A stretch of DNA of 64,000 nucleotides from contig OV298644.1 of the NCBI GenBank assembly GCA_923172585.1, positions 1,071,427 to 1,135,426 on the forward strand, written 5' to 3'. The position numbers and the translations under genes were made by a program. Position 1 is the stretch's first letter; each line of letters begins with the position of its first letter. The notes beneath the pieces were generated by a model that was not told the origin of the DNA, did not search any database, and saw nothing but the letters and a program-made list of their open reading frames with translations. This document shows, piece after piece, positions 20,245 through 30,819 of the stretch. Source of the stretch: Haemophilus influenzae (GTDB taxonomy: Bacteria > Pseudomonadota > Gammaproteobacteria > Enterobacterales > Pasteurellaceae).

Positions 20245-20574
20245 TTTGTTTCTCTTATTTAGAAATTCTGTTAATTTAAATTATTAATTTCTAAGTTATT
20301 ACTTCTGACAAATCTCCACTACAAATATTTGCTAAAGAGAAATTCAATCTTTGTAGAGTTAAATATTTATGTTCTACTTTAACGTTTTTTGAATGCAGAT
20401 AGTTTAATCTCTATTGAAATTAACATTTAAATAATCCATTTACTATCAATTTACTCAAGAATTTATCTATTTAGCTAATAGGTATAATATATATTTACTA
20501 GCTTAGTTAGCACTTTGTGCAATTGCTAAAACAACATTCAATCACAACCGTTTGTTGCAGATGTTAATAAAACC
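20245..20574. other. AT-rich gap upstream of glyS
   Basis: About 330 bases between glyS and the DUF559 remnant. It is very AT-rich with scattered TATAAT-like strings (for example near 20485) but no ORF, uptake sequence or clear hairpin. It presumably holds the glyS promoter. Confidence 0.4.
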
Positions 20575-20998
20575 TCATACTAAATCAGCCCTTACATTCT
20601 CTAAAAATAAATAAATCTGATATATTACATATTGAATTTCATGTATAACTTCATCATTCTAAACCTCATAACTGTAAAACCAAGTGAATTTAATTCTGCA
20701 TCTCGTAATGCATCTTTTTCCTGATAATCAAGTTCATAATGCAGACTACCATCTAATTCGATAATCAGATTTGCTTTAGCACAATAAATTCAACGATCTA
20801 ACTTAAAACTAGCTTTTGTCTATTAAATCTAAATCCTAATATTTGATCTTGATTGATGCGTTGCCATAGTTTTCTTTCTGCATACGTTTGATCCGCTCGC
20901 AATTTCTGCGAATTCAGTTTTAGGTATTTTTCATAGAGTTTCATGAAAACTGCTGTTCTATCTTTCCCAAAACTTAAAAAATTACTTTTAACTTTCAT
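20575..20998 (-). pseudogene. DUF559 (Vsr-like nuclease fold) protein, disrupted
   Basis: The intact frame covers LYEKYLKLNSQKLRADQTYA, ERKLWQRINQDQILGFRFNR and QK, then a TAG. After two frame changes it continues CAKANLIIELDGSLHYELDY, QEKDALRDAELNSLGFTVMR and NDEVIHEI. These are the typical DUF559 blocks, a restriction-endonuclease-like fold related to very-short-patch repair enzymes, with E-L-D-G as part of the presumed active site. One nonsense codon and two frameshifts make it a pseudogene. Its start overlaps the glutaredoxin-like stop (ATGA). Confidence 0.75.
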
Positions 20999-21234
20999 AG
21001 GTCTAAAACAACATCGCCATTTGGTAATAACAACGCAGGAATGCCTAAATAGCCATTTGCTTTCGAGTTATCAAATTCTGCACTGCTATCGCGTAATCGA
21101 ATGAATTGCTTGAGATTAGGTAATGAAGTCATAATTTCTACTTCATCGTAATCCACACCTAAGCGATCTAACTCCGTGACAAATGGCGCGGTATCTGGGC
21201 ATGTTTCTGCATAAAAAAGAATTGGTTTGCTCAT
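20995..21234 (-). CDS. Glutaredoxin-related protein
   Basis: A 79-residue thioredoxin-fold protein starting MSKPILFYAETCPDTAPFV. The CPDT motif has a single cysteine where glutaredoxins have CPYC, so it would be monothiol or non-redox. GYLGIPALLLPNGDVV contains the cis-proline. The start at 21234 is chosen over one 8 codons upstream because it begins the fold and has a GGAGAG before it. It lies between glyQ and the broken DUF559 gene. Its substrate is unknown. Confidence 0.75.
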   Translation of the reverse strand: MSKPILFYAETCPDTAPFVTELDRLGVDYDEVEIMTSLPNLKQFIRLRDSSAEFDNSKANGYLGIPALLLPNGDVVLDL

Positions 21235-21246
21235 TTTTCTCTCCTG

Positions 21247-21272
21247 AAGTGCGGTCAAATTTCACCGCACTT
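21247..21272. repeat. Converging uptake-sequence pair (hairpin)
   Basis: AAGTGCGGT (21247-21255) and ACCGCACTT (21264-21272) form a 9-bp stem with an 8-base loop between glyQ and the glutaredoxin-like gene. T-rich sequence follows only on the plus strand, so termination of the minus-strand operon here is not obvious. Confidence 0.85.
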
Positions 21273-21292
21273 TTTTGAATTAACTTTAAATG

Positions 21293-22201
21293 TTATTTTT
21301 TACAACCTCGGAAACCTAAGGCTTCACGTCTTGCATAATAGGCTTCCGCCACGCCTTTGGTTAAGGCACGAATGCGTAAAATATAGCGTTGGCGTTCGGT
21401 GACCGAAATTGCTTTACGCGCATCTAATAAGTTAAAGCTGTGTGCGGCTTTTAAAATGCGCTCATAAGCCGGTAATGGTAACGGTTTTTCTAAGGCTAAT
21501 AACTCTTGTGCTTCTTTTTCGTATTGATCGAAGCAGTAGAATAAGAAATCGGTGTTTGCGTGTTCAAAGTTATAGGTTGATTGCTCAACTTCATTTTGAT
21601 GGAAAACATCGCCATAAGTGGTTTTGCCTAATGGACCGTCAGACCAAACTAAGTCATATACAGAATCTACGCCTTGAATGTACATGGCTAAACGCTCTAA
21701 ACCGTAAGTCACTTCGCCCGTTACAGGTTTACATTCTAAACCGCCCACTTGTTGGAAATAGGTAAACTGAGTTACTTCCATACCGTTTAGCCATACTTCC
21801 CAACCTAAGCTACATGCACCTAAGGTTGGGTTTTCCCAGTTATCTTCTACGAAACGAATATCGTTTTTCGTCGGATCGAAGCCGAGCATTTCAAGCGATC
21901 CTAAATCAAGTTCTTCAATGTTATCTGTAGAAGGTTTGATTACTACTTGGAATTGATAGTAGTGTTGTAAACGGTTTGCGTTTTCACCGTAGCGACCGTC
22001 CGTTGGACGGCGTGAAGGTTGAACATAAGCAAATGCCATTGGCTCTGGGCCTAATGCGCGCAATGCGGTCATTGGGTGAGAAGTACATGCGCCCACTTCC
22101 ATATCAAAAGGTTGCACAATGGTGCAGCCTTGGTTTGCCCAATATTCTTGCAGGGCTAAAATCATACCTTGGAATGTTTTTACGTTAAATTTTGTACTCA
22201 T
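21293..22201 (-). CDS. glyQ: Glycine--tRNA ligase alpha subunit
   Basis: GlyQ, 302 residues, the catalytic alpha chain, class [22 protein letters not shown] is the start of the family. Class II motif 2 is near [20 protein letters not shown], and the [20 protein letters not shown] block and [18 protein letters not shown] follow. The length is normal. It is the first gene of the minus-strand set that runs to glyS, and diverges from hktE. Confidence 0.97.
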   Translation of the reverse strand: MSTKFNVKTFQGMILALQEYWANQGCTIVQPFDMEVGACTSHPMTALRALGPEPMAFAYVQPSRRPTDGRYGENANRLQHYYQFQVVIKPSTDNIEELDLGSLEMLGFDPTKNDIRFVEDNWENPTLGACSLGWEVWLNGMEVTQFTYFQQVGGLECKPVTGEVTYGLERLAMYIQGVDSVYDLVWSDGPLGKTTYGDVFHQNEVEQSTYNFEHANTDFLFYCFDQYEKEAQELLALEKPLPLPAYERILKAAHSFNLLDARKAISVTERQRYILRIRALTKGVAEAYYARREALGFRGCKK

Positions 22202-22355
22202 AATCGTTGATCTAATGTGATCAAAAATGTTGGCATTATACTTGAATCCGTAAAAGGGATAAAGGCGAAAAATGCGGTTGAAAATCAGGCTTTATAAAGA
22301 TATATCAAGTAAGTAATTTTGAATATTTAGGTAGATTTTAAGTCTTATTTTAATT

Positions 22356-22392
22356 ATAGTTTTTGTTGATTAATTTAATAGATTTCGATTGT
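22356..22392 (+). promoter_or_regulatory. Candidate OxyR site upstream of hktE
   Basis: Four tetranucleotides fall at the 7-base spacing of the OxyR consensus (ATAG-N7-CTAT-N7-ATAG-N7-CTAT): ATAG, TGAT, ATAG, TTGT. The two ATAG elements match fully, the other two match at two of four positions. OxyR is known to control catalase in related bacteria. The site ends 75 bases before the hktE start. Confidence 0.4.
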
Positions 22393-22467
22393 TTAAACCT
22401 TTCTATATGATACGCAAGAAATTCATTTCAACCTAACTAAATTTATTAACTTTACAAGGAGTCTACA

Positions 22468-23994
22468 ATGAGTTCTCAATGTCCTTTCTCGCACTTAGCT
22501 GCAACAAACTTAACAATGGGTAACGGTGCACCCGTTGCTGATAACCAAAACAGCTTAACAGCTGGTCCACGTGGTCCATTACTTGCACAAGATTTATGGC
22601 TTAACGAAAAATTAGCTGATTTCGTACGTGAAATGATCCCAGAGCGTCGTATGCACGCTAAAGGTTCTGGTGCATTTGGTACTTATACTGTGACACACGA
22701 TATTACTAAATATACTCGTGCAAAAATTTTTAGTGAAGTGGGTTAAAAAACTGAAATGTTCGCACGTTTTACTACCGTGGTAGGCGAACGTGGTGCAGCA
22801 GATGCTGAGCGTGATATTCGTGGTTTTGCATTAAAATTCTATACTGAAGAAGGTAACTGGGATTTAGTAGGTAACAATACGCCAGTATTCTTCTTACGTG
22901 ATCCACGTAAATTCCCAGATTTAAATAAAGCAGTAAAACGTGATCCTCGTACTAATATGCGTTCAGCAACTAATAACTGGGATTTCTGGACATTATTACC
23001 AGAAGCATTACACCAAGTAACTGTTGTAATGAGTGATCGTGGTATTCCAGCAAGTTATCGTCATATGCACGGTTTCGGTTCTCACACTTATAGTTTCTGG
23101 AACGAAGCAGGCGAACGTTTTTGGGTAAAATTCCACTTCCGTACTCAACAAGGCATTAAAAATTTAACAGATGCTGAAGCAGCCGAAATTATTGCAAATG
23201 ACCGTGAAAGCCATCAACGTGATTTATATGAAGCGATTGAACGTGGCGATTTCCCTAAATGGACATTATTTGTACAAATTATGCCGGAAGCAGATGCGGA
23301 AAAAGTGCCTTATCACCCATTCGACTTAACTAAAGTATGGTCGAAAAAAGACTATCCATTAATTGAAGTCGGCGAGTTTGAATTAAACCGTAACCCAGAA
23401 AACTTCTTCGCTGATGTAGAACAATCTGCATTTGCACCAAGTAACTTGGTTCCGGGTATTGGCGCAAGCCCTGACAGAATGTTACAAGCCCGTTTATTTA
23501 ACTATGCGGATGCACAACGTTACCGTTTAGGTGTGAACTACCGTCAAATTCCAGTAAACCGTCCACGTTGCCCTGTTCATAGCAACCAACGTGATGGTCA
23601 AGGTCGTGTAGATGGAAACTACGGTAGCTTGCCACACTACGAGCCAAACAGCTTCAGCCAATGGCAAGAACAACCAGACTTTGCTGAACCACCACTTCGT
23701 ATCAACGGAGATGCAGCACACTGGGATTATCGTAACGATGATAACGATTACTTCAGCCAACCTCGTGCATTATTTAACTTAATGAATGCAGAGCAAAAAC
23801 AATCATTATTCAACAACACGGCAGCAGCAATGGGCGATGCACCTGATTTCATCAAATATCGTCATATTCGTAACTGCCACTGGTGTGATGCCGCATACGG
23901 TGAAGGCGTTGCGAAAGCATTAGGTTTAACCGTTGAAGATGCATTAAAAGCTCGTGATACTGATCCTGCATTAGGTCAAGGTGGATTGTTATAA
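22468..23994 (+). pseudogene. hktE: Catalase HktE, interrupted by an in-frame TAA at codon 93
   Basis: A monofunctional heme catalase, 508 codons, breaking down hydrogen peroxide in the cytoplasm. The N-terminus [20 protein letters not shown] lacks a signal peptide. [19 protein letters not shown] holds the catalytic His region, and the Tyr heme-ligand block is near [14 protein letters not shown]. The reading frame is continuous except for TAA at 22744-22746, where the expected codon is AAA (Lys) in [14 protein letters not shown] single A-to-T change explains it. Either the strain lacks catalase or this is a base error. AAGGAGT precedes the ATG. Confidence 0.9.
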
Positions 23995-24035
23995 TCTTAC
24001 GAGTTAATTATTTTAAATAAATAATAGTAGTAATG

Positions 24036-24090
24036 AATCTGCACCCAAAAGTTAGGCTAAGGTTTAACTGATTAGGATGCAGATTTTTTT
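24036..24090 (+). terminator. hktE terminator, or relic of an IS-like end
   Basis: AATCTGCA (24036-24043) pairs with TGCAGATT (24078-24085) across a 34-base loop that can itself fold (AGTTA with TAACT), followed by seven Ts. The string CTGCACCCAAAAGTTAG resembles the terminal repeats of IS3-group elements as I recall them, so it could be a relic. It lies 42 bases after the hktE stop. Confidence 0.5.
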
Positions 24091-24122
24091 CAATGAAATA
24101 TTACTAATTCATTACATAATAC

Positions 24123-24146
24123 TTGAACGATTATGTAATCGTTCAA
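24123..24146. repeat. Perfect dyad between hktE and the ygiC-like gene
   Basis: TTGAACGATTA and TAATCGTTCAA flank TG: a 24-base perfect inverted repeat. It is followed by AAAAA on the plus strand and not by Ts on either strand, so it is a weak terminator and could instead be a protein-binding site. Confidence 0.5.
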
Positions 24147-24225
24147 AAATTTGAATGTAAAAATAACCTATAATAGCTTCCATTTTTTATCATAAATATT
24201 GTATTTGAGTAATGCCAAAGATATG

Positions 24226-25407
24226 TCATGGTACAAAATAATGAGGTATAAAATGGCTATCATTACCCGTCACTGCAGTAAAATCTTCGCGTAATCCCAT
24301 ACCGCAAGCCACATCCCCCACAACCCAAGAGCCAATAATTGGATACATTCCATCAAAACTTGGCAATTCAAATTTTTGTTGATAAACATAACCTGAATTA
24401 CCATAAAATGTTGAGTGTTCGCTTCCTTTCGCTGCAAATTCTACACCATTATTTTTCTCATAATAGAAAACATTGGCACCTTCTCGACTTAACAATGGTT
24501 TTTTCACCCACATCGATAAATCTTTTGGTAATTCAAAAGGCGTAAAATAAGCAGGCAATAAATTCGGATGATTAGGATAACGCGCCCAAAGTTTTGCAAA
24601 TAGTGCTTTATTACTTAACAACATTTTCCACGCTGGTTCAATAAATCGTGTTTCAGCCGTTATAATATGGCGAGCAAACTCAGCATGGCTTAGCCATTCC
24701 AGTGGATACAATTTAAATAACATTTCAATAGGCTGATCATTTAAATCTACAAATTTTTTTGTTTCACTGTTATAGCCAATATCTTCCACCGCTAATTGAT
24801 GAATATTCCAACCCGCGTTATAAGCCACATCAGCTAAATAATCCACATTGCCCCAATCTTCACGGCCAGCATCCTGCATGGCACTCAAATGGAAATCTGT
24901 TTTGCCACTTTGTTGTTTCAAAAATTGGAAATGTTTTATTAATTCTTCATGAATCCAGTTAAATTGATCGCGATGTTTCAAACCCTCAATTTGCTCCAAC
25001 CACTGCCATTGAACAACCGCTGCCTCCAACAAAGATGTTGGTGTATCGGCGTTATATTCAAACATTTTTAGGTTGTCGCCATCATAGCCAAAATCAAAGC
25101 GTCCATATAAATAAGGATCTTGATTACGCCAAGAAGTTTCAATAAGCTGTTTTTGCAACTCCGTAAAACGATAATTTTCATAATCGCCTTTTTTAATTTC
25201 ATCCGCCGCAAAATCTAAACACATTGAATGCAATTCATTAGTTGTATCCTCAATGCGATCAATTTCCGCTAAGGTAAATTCATAGGCGACATTATCAGAC
25301 CAATAATGAGATCCATCACTGGAAGGCAAGTTATAATAATCAAATCCAACATTAAGTAGCTGTTGCACCATATCTGGTCGAGTAGGAAACCCAGTTACAC
25401 GTTTCAT
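24226..25407 (-). CDS. Glutathionylspermidine synthase family (YgiC-like) ATP-grasp protein
   Basis: A 393-residue protein of the GSP_synth family. YGRFDFGYDGDNLKMFEYNA is the family's acidic substrate-binding block. MWVKKPLLSREGANV and the C-terminal VVGDVACGMGLREDFTAVTG contain the ATP-grasp nucleotide and metal residues. It lacks the amidase domain of true Gsp. YgiC/YjfC homologues probably ligate a peptide to an amine, but the substrate is not known. The start abuts the stop of the lipoprotein gene at 25408, and the pair matches ygiB-ygiC of E. coli. Confidence 0.85.
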   Translation of the reverse strand: MKRVTGFPTRPDMVQQLLNVGFDYYNLPSSDGSHYWSDNVAYEFTLAEIDRIEDTTNELHSMCLDFAADEIKKGDYENYRFTELQKQLIETSWRNQDPYLYGRFDFGYDGDNLKMFEYNADTPTSLLEAAVVQWQWLEQIEGLKHRDQFNWIHEELIKHFQFLKQQSGKTDFHLSAMQDAGREDWGNVDYLADVAYNAGWNIHQLAVEDIGYNSETKKFVDLNDQPIEMLFKLYPLEWLSHAEFARHIITAETRFIEPAWKMLLSNKALFAKLWARYPNHPNLLPAYFTPFELPKDLSMWVKKPLLSREGANVFYYEKNNGVEFAAKGSEHSTFYGNSGYVYQQKFELPSFDGMYPIIGSWVVGDVACGMGLREDFTAVTGNDSHFIPHYFVP

Positions 25408-25989
25408 TTAGCCCCCACTGCTACGATGAGTATTATTTGGGCTACTAAAACCACCACGAGATACAGGTTTGCTATCCATGCTTCCTGCATTTCCTTTCAC
25501 GAGCATTGGTTTTCCAACAGAACGATTCGTTTGAGGTTGCACAACTTGCCCTGTTGGTGTGGTGACAGCTCGATTTCCAGGATGATAGCTTGGGCCAAGG
25601 AAACTACTAATTGCACGAGCCGCCATATACCCTATAACGCCACCAGCAATTGAGGCTCCTAAAGAAGGATCGGTACTTTCAGCTTTTGTAGTTGATTCAG
25701 CACTGTTATCGCGTCGATTAGCTTGTGCATTATTTTCAGCTGGATTTTTTACCGCACTTTCTGCATTACCATTATCACGAATATTTAAACCCAGCCCCTG
25801 CTGAGGTGCAGTTTCAGTTTTCTGAGTACTTTCAGTATTTTTATCTGCTTCACAAAGCTCAATTTTTTTCCAATCCGCTAAACAATCGTCTAAAGACTGA
25901 TACACATCACGTTGTACTTGCTCTTCTGAACAGCCTCCTAATAAGGCCACAATAGATAAACTAACTAAAATCTGATTTTTCTTTTTCAT
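25408..25989 (-). CDS. YgiB-like (DUF1190) lipoprotein
   Basis: A 193-residue lipoprotein with signal MKKKNQILVSLSIVALLGGC and lipobox LGGC. A Q/E/N/T-rich region follows, then the glycine-rich GASIAGGVIGYMAARAISSF, which could insert in a membrane, and a serine-rich tail NNTHRSSGG. This is the DUF1190/YgiB pattern. The ATG at 25989 is chosen; an upstream TTG is not needed. Probable operon with the ygiC-like gene that follows without a gap. Function unknown. One uptake sequence (25751-25759) is inside. Confidence 0.8.
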   Translation of the reverse strand: MKKKNQILVSLSIVALLGGCSEEQVQRDVYQSLDDCLADWKKIELCEADKNTESTQKTETAPQQGLGLNIRDNGNAESAVKNPAENNAQANRRDNSAESTTKAESTDPSLGASIAGGVIGYMAARAISSFLGPSYHPGNRAVTTPTGQVVQPQTNRSVGKPMLVKGNAGSMDSKPVSRGGFSSPNNTHRSSGG

Positions 25990-26001
25990 TGTTCTCAATT
26001 T

Positions 26002-26370
26002 TTATCGAATGGTTTTCACGCCTAGCCATTGCTCGGCCTGTTTATTAGTAATTTCTTCACGAGTCCACATGCTCATTAAATCTGGTTGTGGATATTTATT
26101 GCTGTTATAGCCGACTAAACGAGCAAAATCAAATACGGCATGAGGATAGCCATTAATAAGCAACAAGGCTAAATAACCACTCTCATCCCAACAAATTTCA
26201 AGTTTGCGTGCTTCATGATGATTAGAGGTTGAATCAACATTATACACGTGCAACATATCAACTATCGGTTGAGCATTTTGACGCATATCAAGTGCATAAA
26301 AATAGCCAGTTTCCCCGTCATCTTCAAACATTACGGCAAAATGCTCAAATACTGTCGAATGTGTTCCCAC
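26002..26370 (-). CDS. DUF2251-like protein, N-terminus cut by an in-frame TAG
   Basis: As sequenced the longest ORF is 122 residues from a GTG at 26370: HSTVFEHFAVMFEDDGETGY, DMRQNAQPIVDMLHVYNV, NSNKYPQPDLMSMWTREEIT. A better start is ATG at 26421, giving MLHLTLEDELF, then TAG (26386-26388), then GTPKQVG running in frame into the ORF. So codon 12 is a nonsense codon in an otherwise open 139-residue frame. The family is small, cytosolic and of unknown function; I assign it from memory. It is followed 12 bases on by the ygiB-like gene. Confidence 0.65.
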   Translation of the reverse strand: MGTHSTVFEHFAVMFEDDGETGYFYALDMRQNAQPIVDMLHVYNVDSTSNHHEARKLEICWDESGYLALLLINGYPHAVFDFARLVGYNSNKYPQPDLMSMWTREEITNKQAEQWLGVKTIR

Positions 26371-26445
26371 TTGCTTTGGCGTTCCCTAAAAGAGCTCGTC
26401 CTCTAAAGTTAAATGTAACATTCTCTTTCCTTTAAATATTAGATA

Positions 26446-26478
26446 TAAAAACACCGCACTTTTATACAAAGTGCGGTG
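26446..26478 (-). terminator. eno terminator made of a converging uptake-sequence pair
   Basis: CACCGCACTT (26452-26461) and AAGTGCGGTG (26469-26478) form a 10-bp stem with a 7-base loop. On the minus strand it is followed by TTTTTATAT. It lies 26 bases after the eno stop. Confidence 0.8.
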
Positions 26479-26504
26479 AGAATTTACAGTAAATTCAGCG
26501 TGAA

Positions 26505-27831
<1,327 letters not shown>

Positions 27832-27939
27832 TTAAGTTAATTAAAACGGGTTAGGCGAGCCTAAAACTGGCGATATGATAAAGCTATTTTGAGATTTTGT
27901 CTTGTAAAAAATGCGTATGCTTTGATCTTTATCTATTTA

Positions 27940-29142
27940 TTATCTTGAGATACTTAGAGCACAAGCATAAGCCGAGCTCCACGCCCATTGGAAGTTATAA
28001 CCACCGAGCCAGCCCGTCACATCCAATACTTCACCAATAAAATATAAACCGCTGACTTGGTTGCTTTCCATTGTTTTAGAAGAAATTACTTTAGTATCCA
28101 CTCCGCCCATTGTGACTTCAGCCGTACGATAGCCCTCTGTGCCATTTGGAGTAAATTCCCAGTGATGAATAAAATCCACCAGATTTTTTACCCGCACTTT
28201 GCTGATGTTAGCGATAACTTCATCTTGCACAATGCCTTGTTCAATCCAAAGTTCGACCAATTTTTTCGGCAATAATCGAACCAAGATGGTTTTCAACATT
28301 TGTTTTGGAGAAGATTGTTTTGCTTGATTAATTTCCTCTTCCACATTGTGGTTCGGTAATAAATCGATTTCCACTGACTCAGTGGGCTGCCAATAATTGG
28401 AAATTTGCAATACCGCAGGGCCTGAAATACCACGATGAGTAAACAAAAGCTGGTTGTAAAAAGATTTTCCGCACTGCGCTGTGATCGTGACTGGCAAGCT
28501 AACGCCTGAAAGTGCGGTTAAAAATTTATCTGTTTCTCGATAAGTAAAAGGCACTAAACTCGCACGAGGCGGAATAACAGGAATGCCAAATTGTTCCGCA
28601 ATTTGATAGCCAAATGGCGTTGCGCCAAGCCCAGGCATAGAAAGCCCACCTGTCGCAACAATCAAATTTTTACATTGCCATTGGGTTGAATTTACCTGTA
28701 AAACAAACCGCACTTTTTCATCATTTTGAATCCGTTCAACTTGAGAAACTTCGCTACGCAATAAAATCTTAGCAGCATATTTATCGCATTCAGATTTCAG
28801 CATTTCAACGATTTGTTCTGCGCCCTCATCGCAAAATAATTGCCCCAATTCCTTTTCGTGATAAGCAATCCCTTGCTCCGCCACTAAAGAAATAAAATCC
28901 CAATTGGTATAACGAGCAAGCGCCGATTTGACGAAATGAGGATTTTGCGAAAGGTAATGAGCAGGCGTAACCTCTAAATTGGTGAAATTACAAAACCCAC
29001 CGCCCGACATCAAAATCTTACGTCCGATTTTTTTGCCGTTGTCGAAAACTGTCACCGACTTGCCTAGCTTAGCCAATTGTGCGGCACAAAATAATCCTGC
29101 CGCACCCGCACCAATAATAATATTTTCAGAATATTGGCTCAC
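27940..29142 (-). CDS. BaiN/YhiN-family NAD(P)/FAD-dependent oxidoreductase
   Basis: A 400-residue flavoprotein of the HI0933/YhiN family. The N-terminal FAD loop is IIIGAGAAGLFCAAQLAKLG, followed by KKIGRKILMSGGGFCNFTN, a family signature. LIVATGGLSMPGLGATPFGY is the second dinucleotide motif, and the C-terminus has FIGEVLDVTGWLGGYNFQWA. Substrate and pathway are unknown. Its ATG overlaps the stop of the nrfFG-like gene. Two uptake sequences lie inside (28510, 28707). Confidence 0.88.
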   Translation of the reverse strand: MSQYSENIIIGAGAAGLFCAAQLAKLGKSVTVFDNGKKIGRKILMSGGGFCNFTNLEVTPAHYLSQNPHFVKSALARYTNWDFISLVAEQGIAYHEKELGQLFCDEGAEQIVEMLKSECDKYAAKILLRSEVSQVERIQNDEKVRFVLQVNSTQWQCKNLIVATGGLSMPGLGATPFGYQIAEQFGIPVIPPRASLVPFTYRETDKFLTALSGVSLPVTITAQCGKSFYNQLLFTHRGISGPAVLQISNYWQPTESVEIDLLPNHNVEEEINQAKQSSPKQMLKTILVRLLPKKLVELWIEQGIVQDEVIANISKVRVKNLVDFIHHWEFTPNGTEGYRTAEVTMGGVDTKVISSKTMESNQVSGLYFIGEVLDVTGWLGGYNFQWAWSSAYACALSISR

Positions 29143-30293
29143 GGATTTTGTCCTTTTTTACCACGTTGTAAAAAATCCAACATCTTCATTCGTTGAATAA
29201 CTGAACGACGATCCACTGCCGCATTACCTGAATCTAATAACTGCTGTAAATACATACCAGCTTGTTGATATTGGCGATTTTCTAAGGCAATTGTCGCCAA
29301 CAAAGAAAGACTAGATACTTCATTTTTATCTTTTGCCAAAGCTTCATTCAAAAGTTGTTCGACTTTTGGGGTCATTTGCTGGCCTGCTTGATAATAAAGT
29401 GCGGTGGCTGCCAAGCCTAAAATATTAGGTTTACTGCCTGACAATTTTTCCGCATTAGAATAAGCCACAAGCGCACTATCAAATTCATTATTTTGCACAT
29501 AGGCTTCCCCAAGTTGAAGCCAAGTTTCCGCATTATTCGGATCAGTTCGCAGTTTATTTTGGAGCTTCTCAATCACATTTTCATTTTTGTGTTCATCATT
29601 CATTTCAACATTTTGATTATGTTGCTCAATCATCGATTGCTCGCCTTGTTGAACACGACTAAAACGATCAAGGGAAAAATAATAAGTAGCTGGAATAGCG
29701 ATGAGTAAAGTAAAAAGCACAAAATAAATTTTGCTATTCACTTTTCCCTTAGAAAGTTTACTTGGCTCCCCTTGCTTGCGGGGGGAGCTGCCAAAGGTTG
29801 AGGGGAGGGAAATTATTTCATCATTCTCTAGTTGTTGTGCAACCACTTTTTCTGAAAACTGTTTTTTCCTATTTGAGAAATAAAGCAATACTGCAGCTAA
29901 AATTAAAAGGGCGACTGGCAATAACCATAACAACGCCGTATTCCATTTGAATGGCGGTTTGTAATTCACAAAATCACCAAATCTAGCCGTCATTTTATCG
30001 ATAATTTGCTGATTGCTTTTGCCCTCATCCACCATTTTGTACACTTCAAGACGCAAGTCATAAGCAATTGGAGAATTAGATTCCACCAAATTTTGGTTCT
30101 GACATTGTGGACAGCGTAAAGATTTTGCCAACTCTACGGCACGAGTACGATCATCTTGATTTTGGAATTGATAGGTATCCACCATTTCCGCTCGGGCGAA
30201 TAAGGAAAATACGAATAAAAGTGCGGTTGCAAAAAAGACTGTTTTTTGAACCTGAATAAAACTACGAGTAAAAATATCGAATATGCTTTTCAT
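29139..30293 (-). CDS. CcmH/NrfF heme-lyase subunit fused to an NrfG-like TPR domain
   Basis: A 384-residue periplasmic, membrane-anchored protein of cytochrome c maturation. A hydrophobic signal/anchor (about residues 17-33) precedes the apocytochrome-handling domain with RCPQCQNQ (Cys61 and Cys64). A membrane segment [19 protein letters not shown] follows, then a second one and a C-terminal TPR domain ([20 protein letters not shown]). This is the NrfF/NrfG or CcmH/CcmI layout in one chain. The linker between the halves contains a Ser/Pro/Gly-rich insert encoded by a palindromic repeat (29765-29788). nrfE and dsbE lie upstream on the same strand. Confidence 0.82.
   Translation of the reverse strand: MKSIFDIFTRSFIQVQKTVFFATALLFVFSLFARAEMVDTYQFQNQDDRTRAVELAKSLRCPQCQNQNLVESNSPIAYDLRLEVYKMVDEGKSNQQIIDKMTARFGDFVNYKPPFKWNTALLWLLPVALLILAAVLLYFSNRKKQFSEKVVAQQLENDEIISLPSTFGSSPRKQGEPSKLSKGKVNSKIYFVLFTLLIAIPATYYFSLDRFSRVQQGEQSMIEQHNQNVEMNDEHKNENVIEKLQNKLRTDPNNAETWLQLGEAYVQNNEFDSALVAYSNAEKLSGSKPNILGLAATALYYQAGQQMTPKVEQLLNEALAKDKNEVSSLSLLATIALENRQYQQAGMYLQQLLDSGNAAVDRRSVIQRMKMLDFLQRGKKGQNP
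29765..29788. repeat. Palindromic GC-rich element inside the nrfFG-like gene
   Basis: GCTCCCC (29765-29771) and GGGGAGC (29782-29788) enclose TTGCTTGCGG. The surrounding 29755-29811 is much richer in G and C than the gene and encodes the linker string [13 protein letters not shown]. It looks like a small mobile palindrome that kept the frame open when it inserted. Confidence 0.6.
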
Positions 30294-30819
30294 TTGTTCT
30301 TCAATGCTTCAATTTTTGGCAACAAGACCGTTTGCCAAGTCTCTTTATCTAATAAACCAGAATGGCGATAACGAATCACACCATTTTCATCCACAAGATA
30401 AGTTTCTGGCGCGCCATCCACGCCCAATTTTAATCCCAATTCCCCATGACTATCATCAATGCTCAAGACGAACGGATTGCCCATTCGCTTAAGCATTTCA
30501 ATGCCATTTTGCGGATTGTCGCGATAATCCACGCCTACAATAGGCAACGTTTTTGTAATCTCAATCAACAGAGGATGTTCTTCCTTGCAATAACCACACC
30601 AACTGCCCCACACATTTAATAAAAATGGCTGTTTAGGAAAATCTTTCGGGCTTACGATTTGTGATGGCTCATGTAAATTAGCCTGATAAAACTCTGGAAC
30701 AGGTTTATCAATTAAAGCCGATGCAATTTTTTTGGATCTTGATTTAACCCAGCAATTAATAATATACACACGCCTAAAAGCACAAAGAGCGGTGCAAAAA
30801 AGATAAGTTTTTTGTTCAT
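30290..30819 (-). pseudogene. dsbE: Thiol:disulfide reductase DsbE/CcmG-like, -1 frameshift after the anchor
   Basis: A membrane-tethered thioredoxin that keeps apocytochrome CXXCH cysteines reduced. The start at 30819 (TAATG overlap with nrfE) encodes the anchor [20 protein letters not shown] and [12 protein letters not shown]. The frame then breaks in a run of seven A/T (30727-30733) where eight are expected, and resumes as [20 protein letters not shown]. The active site is [13 protein letters not shown], and [20 protein letters not shown] holds the cis-Pro. Corrected length is 176 residues. Run-length error is likely. Confidence 0.87.

Noticed and set aside
19895-20287. Plus-strand frame of 130 codons opposite the start of glyS
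   Set aside because: It is antisense to GlyS, has a composition typical of a shadow frame and no ribosome-binding site.
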